Shown here one piece after another: positions 11,378-20,870 of a DNA stretch of 64,000 nt; within the stretch, counting starts at the first letter, position 1, and each line of letters starts with the position of its first letter. Position numbers and translations under genes: made by a program. A model generated the notes under the pieces. The model had not been told where the DNA came from, searched no databases, and worked only from the letters and a program-made list of their open reading frames with translations. Source of the DNA: Rhynchopus euleeides (lineage: Eukaryota; Euglenozoa; Diplonemea; Diplonemida; Diplonemidae); assembly GCA_963210315.1 (NCBI GenBank), contig OY723273.1, forward strand, positions 1,488,001 to 1,552,000. Reading direction: 5' to 3'.

Positions 11378-12346
11378 TCAAAGGTCTGCACTGTGGAACA
11401 CGGTCGGCGTGGAGTCGCCGATGGTGTCGGCGTTGGCATCCCCGCCATCACTGCCGTCTCCACCATCATCTTCGGTGCCCTCATCCCCACCATCTTCTTC
11501 ATCATCATCATCGTCCCCCATCAGCAGCTTCCACTTGCTGCCATCACTTGCCGTCGTGTCCATTGCTGAACCTTGCTTGGTCAGCAACGGACACTTGACG
11601 GAAATGATGCCGTCCTCATCACGCGCCTCTGCCTTGACCTGCAGATTGAGCAGGCACTCTGGCGGGATGATGAGGACCGTGGAGTACTCGCCCTTCGGAA
11701 GATCATTAGTCTTCCGCAGGCGTGTCCACGAGAGCGTCACCTGGTGGCCGTTCTGGGAACAGCTGAGGAGCTGCGCAAACCCCACCTCCACTGCGAAGGC
11801 GTAGTACAGGTTGGCGCCCTCCTTCTTGCGAGCCCCCGAGAACTGGGGGTAGGCCACCTTGTTGGCCTTCGGTGGCCCGGTCTTCTGCTGGGTCTTCTGT
11901 GCCTGTTTCTTCTCCGCCTCGTACAGCTTCACCATAGCTGCAGCGGTACCGATAGGTGCCGCGGGGCAGGCGTCGGCCATCTCCTTGAGCCCTGTCGGGT
12001 GGTCCTTCCCGTTGCTCTTCCGGAGGCCCAACCCGACAAACTCGATGTCTGACCCGCTATTGACACGGGCAGCGTACATCGTGCGACCATCCTTCAGCGC
12101 GGTCGACTTGCTGATCACCCCACCCCCCAGCTTCTCATACTTTTTGTACAGGGCAAGACTGATGATGGGATCAGTCGACTTGATGGTAGTATCCGTCAGC
12201 TTGCCGAGAAGCTGCTTCAGGGTCATGTGGCTCAACCCATCAGCATCACGCTCGACAACGTACGTGTTGATCCAAGCACGTACAAACACCGTCATGTCCA
12301 CAGCGCTGGCGAGGGCCTGCGCTGCAGTACGCTTTGCCGCTGGCAT
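11378..12346 (-). CDS. Element-borne 322-residue protein with acidic tail
   Basis: ATG at 12346. Residues 1-110 are a well-mixed, probably folded domain (VDMTVFVRAWINTYVV and onward). The middle has a Lys/Gln-rich linker, then a second folded stretch. The C-terminal sixty residues include a long Asp/Glu run. The gene lies between the inverted ends on the same strand as the zinc-finger ORF. I do not recognise a transposase signature. It may be an accessory DNA-binding or chromatin-interacting protein of the element. Confidence 0.5.
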   Translation of the reverse strand: MPAAKRTAAQALASAVDMTVFVRAWINTYVVERDADGLSHMTLKQLLGKLTDTTIKSTDPIISLALYKKYEKLGGGVISKSTALKDGRTMYAARVNSGSDIEFVGLGLRKSNGKDHPTGLKEMADACPAAPIGTAAAMVKLYEAEKKQAQKTQQKTGPPKANKVAYPQFSGARKKEGANLYYAFAVEVGFAQLLSCSQNGHQVTLSWTRLRKTNDLPKGEYSTVLIIPPECLLNLQVKAEARDEDGIISVKCPLLTKQGSAMDTTASDGSKWKLLMGDDDDDEEDGGDEGTEDDGGDGSDGGDANADTIGDSTPTVFHSADL

Positions 12347-12878
12347 TGATTGGTGTGGCTCGTCTGGGTGGCCTGGGTGGTGATGATGGTATCTTGGGGT
12401 ATCTTGGCCTGGGTGGTGATGAGGGTACGGTATCTTGGAGACTGCCTTGTGGGTTGTGCAAGGGTTGGGGGCTGGGGCGAAAATTTGCCTGGCAGAAAAG
12501 TGATCACCTTCATGAAGTAGGTTGCTCTGTCAAACTGACACAGTTTGTCAGAGTCAAGATCCCTCGAACAATGAAAATCCACGAGAACAGCCGTCGCACA
12601 TGCACTTGAGGCCCCATCAAGTAGGAATTGTAAATGGAAAGTAATGGGGGGGTGGGTCTGTGCAGGGAAGATGGCTCGGCGTGAAAAATAACCTGATGCC
12701 ATGCAAGGTACTCCCCTAGTTTTCAATGGAAATTGGCCCATATCAACAGGAAATGGCTGGAACACCCGTCGTTTCAGCAGGTTCACCCGTCGAGTCGACG
12801 GGTGCCGCCTGTCGAGTTTTCACCCGTCGTCCCGACTAGTCGACCCCACCCGTCACTGCCCGACTAGTCCGTGGTGAA

Positions 12879-14731
12879 CTGATTTGACCCCCCCCCCCCC
12901 CCCACCCCTCTTCCAGGAGCAGTTTGCGGTTGCGCTTTGCCCCTTTTTTTGACCCTTTTCTTTGACATAATCATCACCCCTCCCCCATTTTCCTCTATTT
13001 TCTGAGTTCCTTACCCCTTACCCACCCCACCCACCCTCTTCCTCTTCCGCCCCAAACAACAAAGCAGCAAATAAATGCGGGTGGGCGAGTGTCCATTTCT
13101 GCCATTTTTTTTACTATTTTTCGAGATAACCTCACTGGGGCCCCAGGACCCACATCCCTCCTCCTCCTTCTTCCCCCCGCCCCCCCCGCCCCCAACTGCC
13201 CATAAAAAAAATAGCTCAAAAAAGTAGCGGCAAAAAAAAATAACATATTCAGCCACGTATCAAAATGTGGTGTTTCCTGGAAGCCGTGTGTTGTTGGTTA
13301 CCCGATTTGAGGGTGCAAAAAATCCTGGCACCTCGCACCAGGTCCTGGGTAAGACGTTAAACTGCCTGGGGGGGCCGTCCCCGGACCATGACGGGTGCCT
13401 GCACCAGGAGTCTAGCACGGCCGTGGTCCAGGGCATGACCGAAAACTGCTTGGGTACCGAGGCTCCCCAGACCAGGAAGGGTGGAGACACCTGGAGTCTA
13501 AATAGTCACACCACGTCAGGCCAGACCTTCGCATTGCACTCCGCGAAGACTGCCACACAGCCGCGGGGCAGGTGTGCAGCCTGTGGAAAACCTCGTACAG
13601 AAAAGGGTCGGCGACCGCCCGCCCCCAGTCTGAGAGGCATCAGCCGAATCTCGGTGGAGGCGGGCACAAAACAAAAGGGAGAGTCGTCACTGTGCATATC
13701 AGCACGGTCCCGCCCTCTGTGCCAGACCAACACACCACCAAAGGAAAAGAGGAAGAGGCGACGTAAGGCAATGCCTCCGTGCGGCCAGGAGAACACGAAA
13801 TAGCGACCCCCTCAACGGGGAATGCTACGAGCACGGCCAAAAATCGTTCAAAAAATCGTTCAAAAAGCTGTGTGTGGGGGTTGCTTGGGGGACAGATATA
13901 ATTTCGAATGGCCCACAGCGATTCGGACCTTTCCTGAGTTCGGTGGGTTGCGTGCCATCTTGACGGGGCATACAGTTGCCTTATATATACAGCTGTCTCA
14001 ATAAAATACAAGGGCAATCCATATTGCAGTGAAAATTGCAGGAACCGCCGTGGATTGTCCCATGTGGTTTCCGCAACCATTGCAACAAGCATGCTGGCTC
14101 GCCTCGGGTGTGCAGCCGAGATTGAACAAACAATACCGTCAAAAAACGGGCACCACGGAAGGTTTGTGTATCATAAACCAAAAACACACACACACACAGA
14201 GTTGCACCTCGGCCCTCCCAGGGGGGTGAAGATTATCTCAGCCACCCCACCCGCTCCCCTGCCCTCTCCCGAATACCTCTTTCGTTTGGGCCTCTTGAAA
14301 GTTCAGATTCAGAGGCTGTGGGCCCAACTGGGAGAGAAAGAGAGAGAGGGAGAGAAGGGGGTGTGGGGTGGGTGGGTGGGTGGTGGTCTTCCCGCATTTT
14401 TCTTCTAAAAATAAAGGCAAAAAAAAACAAGGCAAAAAAAATATCCAAGCGGGGTAAGGACGAAAAGCCCACCTTGCAAATCATGGTGGAAGGGGGGTGG
14501 GGCAAGAGCATTAATATCCCTAGTTTTGATTCGGATGTTGTTAGACCTGTCTAATTAATATTTTGGGCCAGATTCTCCTGGCGGGCAACAGCCTCTTCCG
14601 TCAATCGAAACATGGGGAAGCAGAGTACTGGTAGTAGGGGAAGCGTACACACGTACTGCCACTGGCGGGAATTCCCACTGGTACTAGCAGAGCCTCTCTC
14701 GGTTTCCCCCACCCGGAGGTAGCAACAGACG
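12879..14731. other. Non-coding stretch
   Basis: No gene is supported. C runs lie at 12889-12905 and around 13165-13195, and CA and GA/GT tracts at about 14180-14390. One frame at 13267-13803 (178 codons) has a CAACGK motif, but no family fits. Segments at 14560-14730 contain more short inverted repeats next to the folded segment that follows. Confidence 0.45.
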
Positions 14732-14926
14732 GCTCAGAGGCGAAATGCAGGCAGCATCCAGTGATGGGGTGTTGCCTGTCTTCGGACCTTTGGACTTTGC
14801 TGAAATACCCCAGATCATTCAGCTTGGGTATTCCTGGTCAAATCCAAAGAGATTCGATATCCCTCCAACATGCACCAGGTGCATGATTTGCAAGTTACCG
14901 TTTGGCAAGCGTCTTCGCCTCTGAAC
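14732..14926. ncRNA. Candidate structured RNA (multi-helix junction), strand unknown
   Basis: Four nested or adjacent helices can be drawn. The closing stem is 14732-14744 with 14914-14926 (12 of 13 pairs). Helix 1 is 14748-14759 with 14767-14778 and includes two G-T wobble positions. Helix 2 is 14788-14799 with 14839-14849 (one bulge), extended inward by 14805-14813 with 14823-14831. Helix 3 is 14869-14875 with 14879-14885. A shorter fourth helix may lie near 14888-14908. I see no match to U1-U6, SRP, RNase P, 5S or tRNA signatures. It could also be a DNA foldback, and no homologues can be compared here. Confidence 0.35.
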
Positions 14927-15382
14927 TCGATTCTACACAGATCACCTCGGTTGATGGAGAGGGCCAGCGGATATACAGGTCTTGCGACATCATAATATTA
15001 TATAAGTTTGATCCGAGAGTATAAATTTGTCGCCCCTGAGGGCCTTTGTGGGGGAAAAAAAGGGAGTTGGTATGTCAAACACAAATGGGCGGGATGGACT
15101 GACGCCCCCAGCTGAGCGAGGCTGCCTCCTGTTTTAAACCAAAAAAAAGTACGCCCCTTTCAGAAGACCTGATGTGTGGGGGGAAAAAATGGACGAAAAA
15201 AATGAGCAAGTTTTCAGGAAACTGCGACTAAATCCGAAACACCGACCTACCGGGCCCACCTGCATTCCCCCCCTCTGCCCGCTCCCCCCCGCCGCCCCGA
15301 TTTGACCTGGCTTTGTTTGTGCGCACACAGTGGATCAACGCTGACACCACCCCCTTGCCGCAGCACAGGCATCATCAGAGCG
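14927..15382. other. Region upstream of the SEC14-like gene
   Basis: An A/T-rich patch (about 14990-15035) and C runs near 15280-15298 precede the gene. GCACACAG at about 15324-15331 could be a splice acceptor for an upstream leader exon or a leader added in trans. This is unproven. Confidence 0.3.
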
Positions 15383-16483
15383 ATGGGCGGGGAGGGGAAG
15401 AAGTCGTTTGATGAGAGCCTCGACGAGCTGATTGCCCTGGTGGGCCCGAAGCTGCCACAGACTGAGTTCTACTCTAAAGCCTGGGTGAGCCGCTTCCTCA
15501 CCGCACGCAACCAGAATGTGAAGAAGGCGTCGGAGATGCTCCTGGAGAGCTTGGCTTGGCGGAAGAAGCACAACGTTGACAACATCCTGTCGACGGAGCC
15601 TGACCCACGCATCGCACAGTACCTCCCACACGCCATGCTCGGTCTCACCCCTGAGGGCCACCACGTGTATATGGAGCGATCGGGCCGTGTCTGTTTCCCC
15701 GGCAACGATGTCCTTCCCATGGATGCGCTGTTCCATTGGAAGGTGTGGACTTCCGAGAAGTTGGACCAGGTTTCTCGCAACACGCCCAGCTGCACCGGGC
15801 GGACGATTGCGGTGCTGGATGCTGACGGGCTGACTCTGTCCACGATGACCCCGCAGGTCATGGCATTCCTCAAGCTGATCGGGGAGATCGACGAGAAGAA
15901 CTACCCAGAGAGCCTGGAGAAGGTGTTGGTCCTGAATGCAGGGTTTGTGTTCAGCAACGTGTGGGCCATGATCAAGTACTTCTTTGCGGCGGAGGTGCGG
16001 AAGAAGATTGTCGTGCTCAACGACTCCTACGAGAAGGAGCTGTATAAGCTCGTGCCGCCTGCCATGATGCCCACCTTCCTCAAGGGCGGGAAGAACACGG
16101 CGGTTGCAGGGGAGGAGTGGGCGGGCGACCTTGCGTATATGTCGACGCTTCCCCAGAGTGCCGCGCATGTCGGGCTTGAGAGCAAGGAGGTGGTCCCTGC
16201 AGGGAAGACCTTCACCAAGAAGATCTCCGTCACCCAGAAGCAGAGCGCTGTCACGTGGAGCTTCGTGACGGAGGCGAAGAGTATCGAGTTCTCTGTGCAC
16301 AGCCCGTCAGGCGCTGTCATCAAGCCCTCGCGCATCGACCCCGGGTCGGCACCGCACACTGGCACGCACATGGCGGTGGAGACGGGGGAGTACAAGGTGG
16401 TCTTCTGCAACAAGTTCTCGTGGACAACGGACAAGACTGTCCGTTACAACATCAGCATCGCTCAGCCAAATGGTGAGGATTAG
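15383..16483 (+). CDS. SEC14-like lipid-transfer protein (CRAL-TRIO plus GOLD)
   Basis: A single open frame of 366 codons. The start at 15383 (MGGEGKK) is chosen because upstream residues in the frame are Pro/Thr-rich and unlike the family. Residues about 15-80 form the helical CRAL-TRIO N-terminal domain (FYSKAWVSRFLTARN, then a helix ending LAWRKKHN). Residues about 85-250 are the lipid-binding fold, with IAVLDADGLTLS, YPESLEKVLVLNAGFVFSNVW and a helix before the gate region (ELYKLVPPAMMPTFLKGG). Residues about 270-360 match a GOLD beta-sandwich (WSFVTEAKSIEFSV...GEYKVVFCNKFSW). Proteins of this layout (patellins, SEC14L types) bind phosphoinositides or other lipids and act in membrane trafficking in the cytosol. 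No intron is needed. The next element begins 335 bp downstream. Confidence 0.85.
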   Translation: MGGEGKKSFDESLDELIALVGPKLPQTEFYSKAWVSRFLTARNQNVKKASEMLLESLAWRKKHNVDNILSTEPDPRIAQYLPHAMLGLTPEGHHVYMERSGRVCFPGNDVLPMDALFHWKVWTSEKLDQVSRNTPSCTGRTIAVLDADGLTLSTMTPQVMAFLKLIGEIDEKNYPESLEKVLVLNAGFVFSNVWAMIKYFFAAEVRKKIVVLNDSYEKELYKLVPPAMMPTFLKGGKNTAVAGEEWAGDLAYMSTLPQSAAHVGLESKEVVPAGKTFTKKISVTQKQSAVTWSFVTEAKSIEFSVHSPSGAVIKPSRIDPGSAPHTGTHMAVETGEYKVVFCNKFSWTTDKTVRYNISIAQPNGED

Positions 16484-16818
16484 GTGGTTGACATAACCCT
16501 GAGAGGGGCAGTGTGATCTGCATTGTGCTTCGTCTGCGGGTGAGTTCTCCCGCTCATGGGAAACCGCCCCCAAGTGTGCTGGTGTGGCTGTATTTTGATT
16601 TTTTTGCAGATTTTTTTTTACGATTTCCTTTGACGGAAAACACCACACCCACACATTGCATGGAGTGCCAACCCCATACCCATGGGATCGTTCTTGCCCG
16701 CCTGCCACCCATCCACACGCGCACATTTGTTCCCTGTTGCCTGTTCTTCTAACCAGGCCGGCTACCCTGCGACAATGCGAGTGGAGTGGCAGCAGTGCCA
16801 GGTGGGGACGTTTTGTCT
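16484..16818. other. Downstream region of the SEC14-like gene
   Basis: I see no gene. The stretch runs into the palindromic element. Confidence 0.4.
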
Positions 16819-17857
16819 CACGGTGGGATCTTGTAAATTTTACATGTATAACTACAAGTATAATACATGTATTATACATGTATAATACTTGCATGTCAAC
16901 TATTATACATGTATAATACATGTATATGCCTGAAATATACATGTAAAATACATGTATATCAAGTAAAAATACATGTATAATACTTGCATGTCAACTATTA
17001 TACATGTATTTTTACTTGATATACATGTATTTTACATGTATATTTCAGGCATTTACATGTATTTTACATGTATAATACTTGTCATGCAAGTATTATACAT
17101 GTAAAATACTTGCATGACAAGTAAAATACTTGCATGCAAGTAAAATACATGTATTTTACTTGCATGCAAGTATTTTACTTGTCATGCAAGTATTATACAT
17201 GTATTTTACTTGTCATGCAAGTATTTTACTTGTATACCGTATACGTAAATATTATGGAACGTAAATATTATGGAACGGGCCCATTTTTGGCCGGTCCGTT
17301 CCATAATATTTACGTTCCATAATATTTACAGGGCCAGTTGGGGACTCGGTGGTGAGGACGGCTTGCGTCAGGAATCGCGCGAAAAGTGCACGAGTAGGTC
17401 CCGTCAGGGACTCTGTATGCCGTCCGATCACCTGGTCCAAGTCCCCGAGTCGCAGAAAGCCCTGTAAATATTGTGGAACGAAAAAAATCTGGAACGCCAA
17501 CCCACCAGCGTTCCAAAATATTTACGTTCCATAATATTTACGTTCCATAATATTTACGTTCCAAAATATTTACGTATACGGTAATACTTGCATGACAAGT
17601 ATTATACATGTAAAATACATGTAAATGCCTGAAATATACATGTAAAATACATGTATATCAAGTAAAAATACAAGTATAATAGTTGACATGCAAGTATTAT
17701 ACTTGTATTTTTACTTGATATACATGTATTTTACATGTATATTTCAGGCATATACATGTATTATACATGTATAATAGTTGACATGCAAGTATTATACATG
17801 TATAATACATGTATATACTTGTAGTTATACATGTAAAATTTACAAGATCCCACCGTG
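16819..17857. mobile_element. Palindromic CACGG element, copy 1
   Basis: Both ends read CACGGTGGGATCTTGTAAAT inward. A CT on each side (16817-16818, 17858-17859) fits a 2-bp target duplication. The interior is built almost wholly from reiterated TACATGTAT/TACTTGCATG palindromes, so the whole element can fold back. It encodes nothing. A 345-bp element is inserted at 17237-17581. Without that insert it would be about 690 bp. A second copy spans 35838-45265. Confidence 0.85.
17237..17581. mobile_element. 345-bp MITE, TA target site, copy 1
   Basis: The ends are CCGTATACG and CGTATACGG, flanked by TA on both sides. Near each end are tandem GTAAATATTATGGAAC-type units in opposite orientation. The centre is a GC-rich unique segment of about 130 bp. 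The same element, also 345 bp and inverted, lies at 44699-45043 at a different position of the host palindrome, so the two are independent insertions. TA duplication suggests mobilisation by a Tc1/mariner-type transposase, which is an inference. Confidence 0.85.
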
Positions 17858-18163
17858 CTGTCATGCCCCCCCCCCCCCCCCTAGGGGGGGTCATAAGCCC
17901 GTACAAAACCAAAATTTTCGACATACCATCAGAGCCGCCCTAATACCTGATCTGACCCGAAAATCCGACCCATACCCCCCCGGAAACTGTCTGGGGCCCA
18001 CTTGTGACACCTGATACGCACTTTTGTGATGATTTTTTGGGGTCCTAAAAAATGTACCTCAGTTTCGTACCTTGCCTTTGTACCTGAACCACTCCCGACC
18101 GCATTATTTCGTTCTTTGCAAGGGAAGGGTGTCACTACGCTCACTCAGCACGCCGAGCAACAC

Positions 18164-18751
18164 ATGCCGCGTGCCCAGGGCCTCGCAGAGGTGTCAGATG
18201 CTGCTGCAGAGGAGTACCTTGCTCGAAAGACGCTCGCCAAACGGGAGATGTGCGGGGTCTCGGCAGAGAGCGTTGTGGCAGACCTGCGTAAAAAGAAAAC
18301 GGCACACGACATCGGTGAGGCGACATTATTTCGGGCGCTCCGTCGGGCTGGGTACGTAGGAGAGCGAGTGGGACGTGGTGACGACAGATATATGCAGTGG
18401 TGCATCAACTGCACGCACGTGCGGGAAAAGCGGCGTTCCTTGCTAGCCAAGAAAGATGTCACCTGCACTCCTACTCCTCCCACTCGTCCTGCTCCTACCC
18501 CCACACCAACTGATACGGGCAGTGAGAGTGATGGCAGCTCCAGAGCAGCAGATGATCTAGGAAGCAATGAGCGGGTCAGCCGGGCAGACTACCTCAGTCT
18601 GTACCGGAAGTACGAAGCGTTGCGGGCCCGCCACCACCGCCTCCAGGAGAGGACCCGAGGGTTGAGAGTAGGGTTGTACAACGCCAGGGGAGGGTATTCC
18701 CCTGGCGTTGAGACATCCGGCGACCTTGCGGTCGCACTGTGTGGGGGCTGA
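18164..18751 (+). CDS. Element A ORF 1, helix-turn-helix-like protein
   Basis: ATG at 18164 is chosen because the frame upstream reads only the inverted repeat. The 195-residue product starts with a helical region that includes a HDIGEATLFRALRRAGYVG helix-turn-helix-like segment, as at the N-terminus of Tc1/IS630-type transposases. It continues with an RYMQWCINC segment, a Thr/Pro linker and a coiled-coil-like stretch. A strong hairpin (about 18677-18710) falls near the end of the frame and may be an intrusion. No DDE/DDD catalytic part is visible, so this is probably the N-terminal part of a broken or spliced transposase. Confidence 0.4.
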   Translation: MPRAQGLAEVSDAAAEEYLARKTLAKREMCGVSAESVVADLRKKKTAHDIGEATLFRALRRAGYVGERVGRGDDRYMQWCINCTHVREKRRSLLAKKDVTCTPTPPTRPAPTPTPTDTGSESDGSSRAADDLGSNERVSRADYLSLYRKYEALRARHHRLQERTRGLRVGLYNARGGYSPGVETSGDLAVALCGG

Positions 18752-18910
18752 GTCGGCAGGCAGATGCCGATCCAATGACCTTGTTGAGTCCCCACATGGT
18801 ACACTCTCATACGTGTTGTCGAGACTGCGTGGTGTGCATATCCTGCGGGGCGCAAATTACACAGTCATTACACAGCCACTTCGGCTCTCAGGGCGTACAA
18901 TATCCCAATC

Positions 18911-19225
18911 GTGCCTTCACAGGCTAAGATCGACGAAGCAAAAGCATCTACAACGCTGCCTACTAATGCCGATGCAGCCTCCCAGGCGTACGAAGTACTC
19001 ACAATGACCCATATGCGATCGAAGTACTACACCCAGAAGGTGGCTGAACTCATTCTGCTGACGCAACAACACAACATTCCCACTAATCAGGTCAAGAAAG
19101 ACCTTGCCGAGGCACTGGGGAAGGCAACATGCGTGCCACCTGAGCCAGAACCACCGCAGAAAAGGCAAAGAACGAAATACTGCGGTCGGGAGTGGTTCAG
19201 GTACAAAGGCAAGGTACGAAACTGA
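18911..19225 (+). CDS. Element A ORF 2, small ORF ending in the inverted repeat
   Basis: About 104 codons without a clear start codon. The first eighty residues are helical in character (AYEVLTMTHMRSKYYTQKV...). The last twenty-odd are encoded by the right inverted repeat. It may be a downstream exon of the same element gene. I recognise no family. Confidence 0.3.
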   Translation: MPSQAKIDEAKASTTLPTNADAASQAYEVLTMTHMRSKYYTQKVAELILLTQQHNIPTNQVKKDLAEALGKATCVPPEPEPPQKRQRTKYCGREWFRYKGKVRN

Positions 19226-19413
19226 GGTACATTTTTTAGGACCCCAAAAAATCATCACAAAAGTGCGTATCAGGTGTCACAAGTGGGCCCCAGACAGTTT
19301 CCGGGGGGGTATGGGTCGGATTTTCGGGTCAGATCAGGTATTAGGGCGGTTCTGATGGTATGTTGAAAATTTTGGTTTTCGTACGTTTTTAGGGGGGCTT
19401 ATGACCCCCCCTA

Positions 19414-20155
19414 CCCCCCCCCCCCCCAAATGCCAACCAGTGAAAACGCTTCCATATTCTTGCCCCTCCTCTTGTCCACCCGCCCAAACTGGATACCAGG
19501 AGGTATTGCTTATTGTGCTTCGTTCAGCACTCCAGCCCACACTCGTTGTGCCCGCTTTTTGAGGGAACCCCCGTGTGCTGAATAGTGCTGTGTGGTTATA
19601 CAATTGCCCCCCGCCCCCCCCCCCCCCAGTCTTCCGGTTCACCTGCGCCACCTGCATGTCGGGAGGAGCTGTCAAAACATAGCAACCGTTGTGCTCTCTG
19701 GAGAAATGACCCCGCCTCGCCTTCCCATGTGTGCACACCGCCCCCCCCCCCCCCTTTGAGACGTTGAAAGCAGCAGCAACATGTATCCAAAAGAAACCAA
19801 AACAAGAAAAGTATCCCCTAGCTGCCGCACGTTCCCTTGTTGCTGGCTGTCCCAAAACAGAGAAGCCGCCCTTCCCTCTCCCACTGGTGGATGAAAACGC
19901 CATTCGCGGTCCATCGGATGGGAGTCCCCCCCTCCCCCCTCCTCCACCGCCCCGTGTTGGGAGACTTGCTTTTTTACCTTCATTCTCGGCAATCCGATCC
20001 ACCACACCTGGAAACAGGCCCGCCATGGCTCTACTGCCAGGTAGACTGGGTCCCCACTGGTCCATTCAGTCTTGCAGGGTGGGGAGATTTGGCCACCATC
20101 TGTTCCCCCAAGGGGGAAAAAGGATCTCGTCCTCGAAATAAAAGCTCTCGCGCAG
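19414..20155. other. Non-coding stretch between two mobile elements
   Basis: C runs at 19416-19428, 19611-19628 and 19740-19755. I see no supportable gene on either strand. Confidence 0.45.
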
Positions 20156-20374
20156 CAAAAACTTTGTGTCTGCAAATCAGAAAGGGGAGAGAAGAACCAG
20201 CGGGTATTCGTCGATCGCGAGAACACCCCACACGCCTGCTGCGGGTGTGGTGTGTCCTGCATGATCTGCATAGCAAAGTTTCCTGCGTTGTTAGCACAAC
20301 TCCAAAAACTTTGTGTCTGCAAATCAGAAAGGGGAGAGAAGAACCAGCGGGTATTCGTCGATCGCGAGAACACC
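20156..20374 (-). repeat. Y-X-Y split direct repeats at the 3' end of the retrotransposon
   Basis: Block Y (20156-20227) recurs at 20303-20374 almost exactly. Block X (about 20228-20302) lies between and recurs at the other end of the element (about 24873-24947). Confidence 0.9.
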
Positions 20375-20441
20375 TCTGGGACCCTCAGGGACAAATAAAC
20401 TCCCCCCCCCCCCCTTTTCTCTCTCTTCAAGTGCTCTTCTG

Positions 20442-20850
20442 GAGAACCCGGCCGTACCGGGAACCTCCCTTTGGTAGTGGTATTTGTAGAACCCGGCCGT
20501 ACCGAGAACCTACATGTCGTGACTGATTTCTGTGGTATTTTCTTTTCCCCCCCTTACCAATCGCCCTGACCCCCTGACTTCCCGTTGTTCTGTAGAATCC
20601 GGCCGTACCGGAAACCTACACTCGGCTCTTGTTTTTCTGTCCTGCCAGCTCGAAGACTGTGGCCGTAAATGTGTTGCAACACCGTATCACCTCTTACTCC
20701 ACTGTATACTTGTTGTCCTGTAGAACCCGGCCGTTCCGGGAACCTACCAACACCCTTGTTGACCTGTGGAACCCGGCCGAACCGGGAACCCACCTTGTCA
20801 CCCTGATTTTCCGTGTGTACCTGTAGAACCCGGCCGTACCGGGAACCTAC
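20442..20850 (-). repeat. Six-copy CCCGGCCGTACCGGG hairpin array in the retrotransposon 3' region
   Basis: Six units of about 29 bp lie at about 20442-20466, 20484-20512, 20591-20619, 20719-20747, 20764-20792 and 20821-20850, with irregular spacers of 17-100 bp. Each is a short stem (CCCGG/CCGGG) with a 5-nt loop and conserved flanks TGTAGAA and AACCTAC. In unit 3 both stem sides change together (TCCGG/CCGGA), and the loop centre varies (CCGTA, CCGTT, CCGAA). This points to selection on structure, for example an RNA packaging, export or priming signal. Confidence 0.8.
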
Positions 20851-20870
20851 ACTGCCCTCCGATTCCTTTT

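Larger units (their letters stand above)
9904..12876 (-). mobile_element. CAC-ended DNA transposon with CGACGGGTG subterminal repeats
   Basis: Both ends read CACCACGGACTAGTCG inward and continue as inverted repeats of about 250 bp with indels (about 9904-10174 against 12627-12876). A flanking AA on each side (9902-9903, 12877-12878) fits a 2-bp target duplication. The ends carry many copies of ACGACGGGTG in both orientations, like the subterminal transposase-binding repeats of CACTA/CMC elements. Inside are minus-strand ORFs, one with three C2H2 fingers. No DDE catalytic core is recognisable, so the superfamily is an inference from the ends. Confidence 0.75.
17884..19411 (+). mobile_element. 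TA-flanked element A with GGGGGGGTCA ends, set between poly-C runs
   Basis: The ends read GGGGGGGTCATAAG inward from each side, with TA at 17882-17883 and 19412-19413. Terminal inverted repeats are about 240-250 bp (17884-18124 against 19162-19411). Poly-C tracts abut both TAs. Two ORFs lie inside. Element B at 46598-47746 has the same first ten bases, the same TA and the same poly-C flanks but a different interior. Confidence 0.8.

Noticed and set aside
13267-13803. 178-codon ORF with a CAACGK motif
   Set aside because: The composition is uneven, overlapping frames are equally open, and the Cys spacing does not complete any zinc-binding pattern such as the piggyBac tail.
14732-14926. Group I intron
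   Set aside because: CTCAGAGGCGAAATG loosely recalls the conserved R element, but the closing stem is too long for P7, three hairpins lie between its strands, and no P/Q elements or homing endonuclease were found.
16830-17850. CRISPR-like array of TACATGTAT/TACTTGCATG repeats
   Set aside because: The repeats are short self-palindromes without spacers of constant length, they occur in a eukaryotic transposon with inverted ends, and no cas genes exist.
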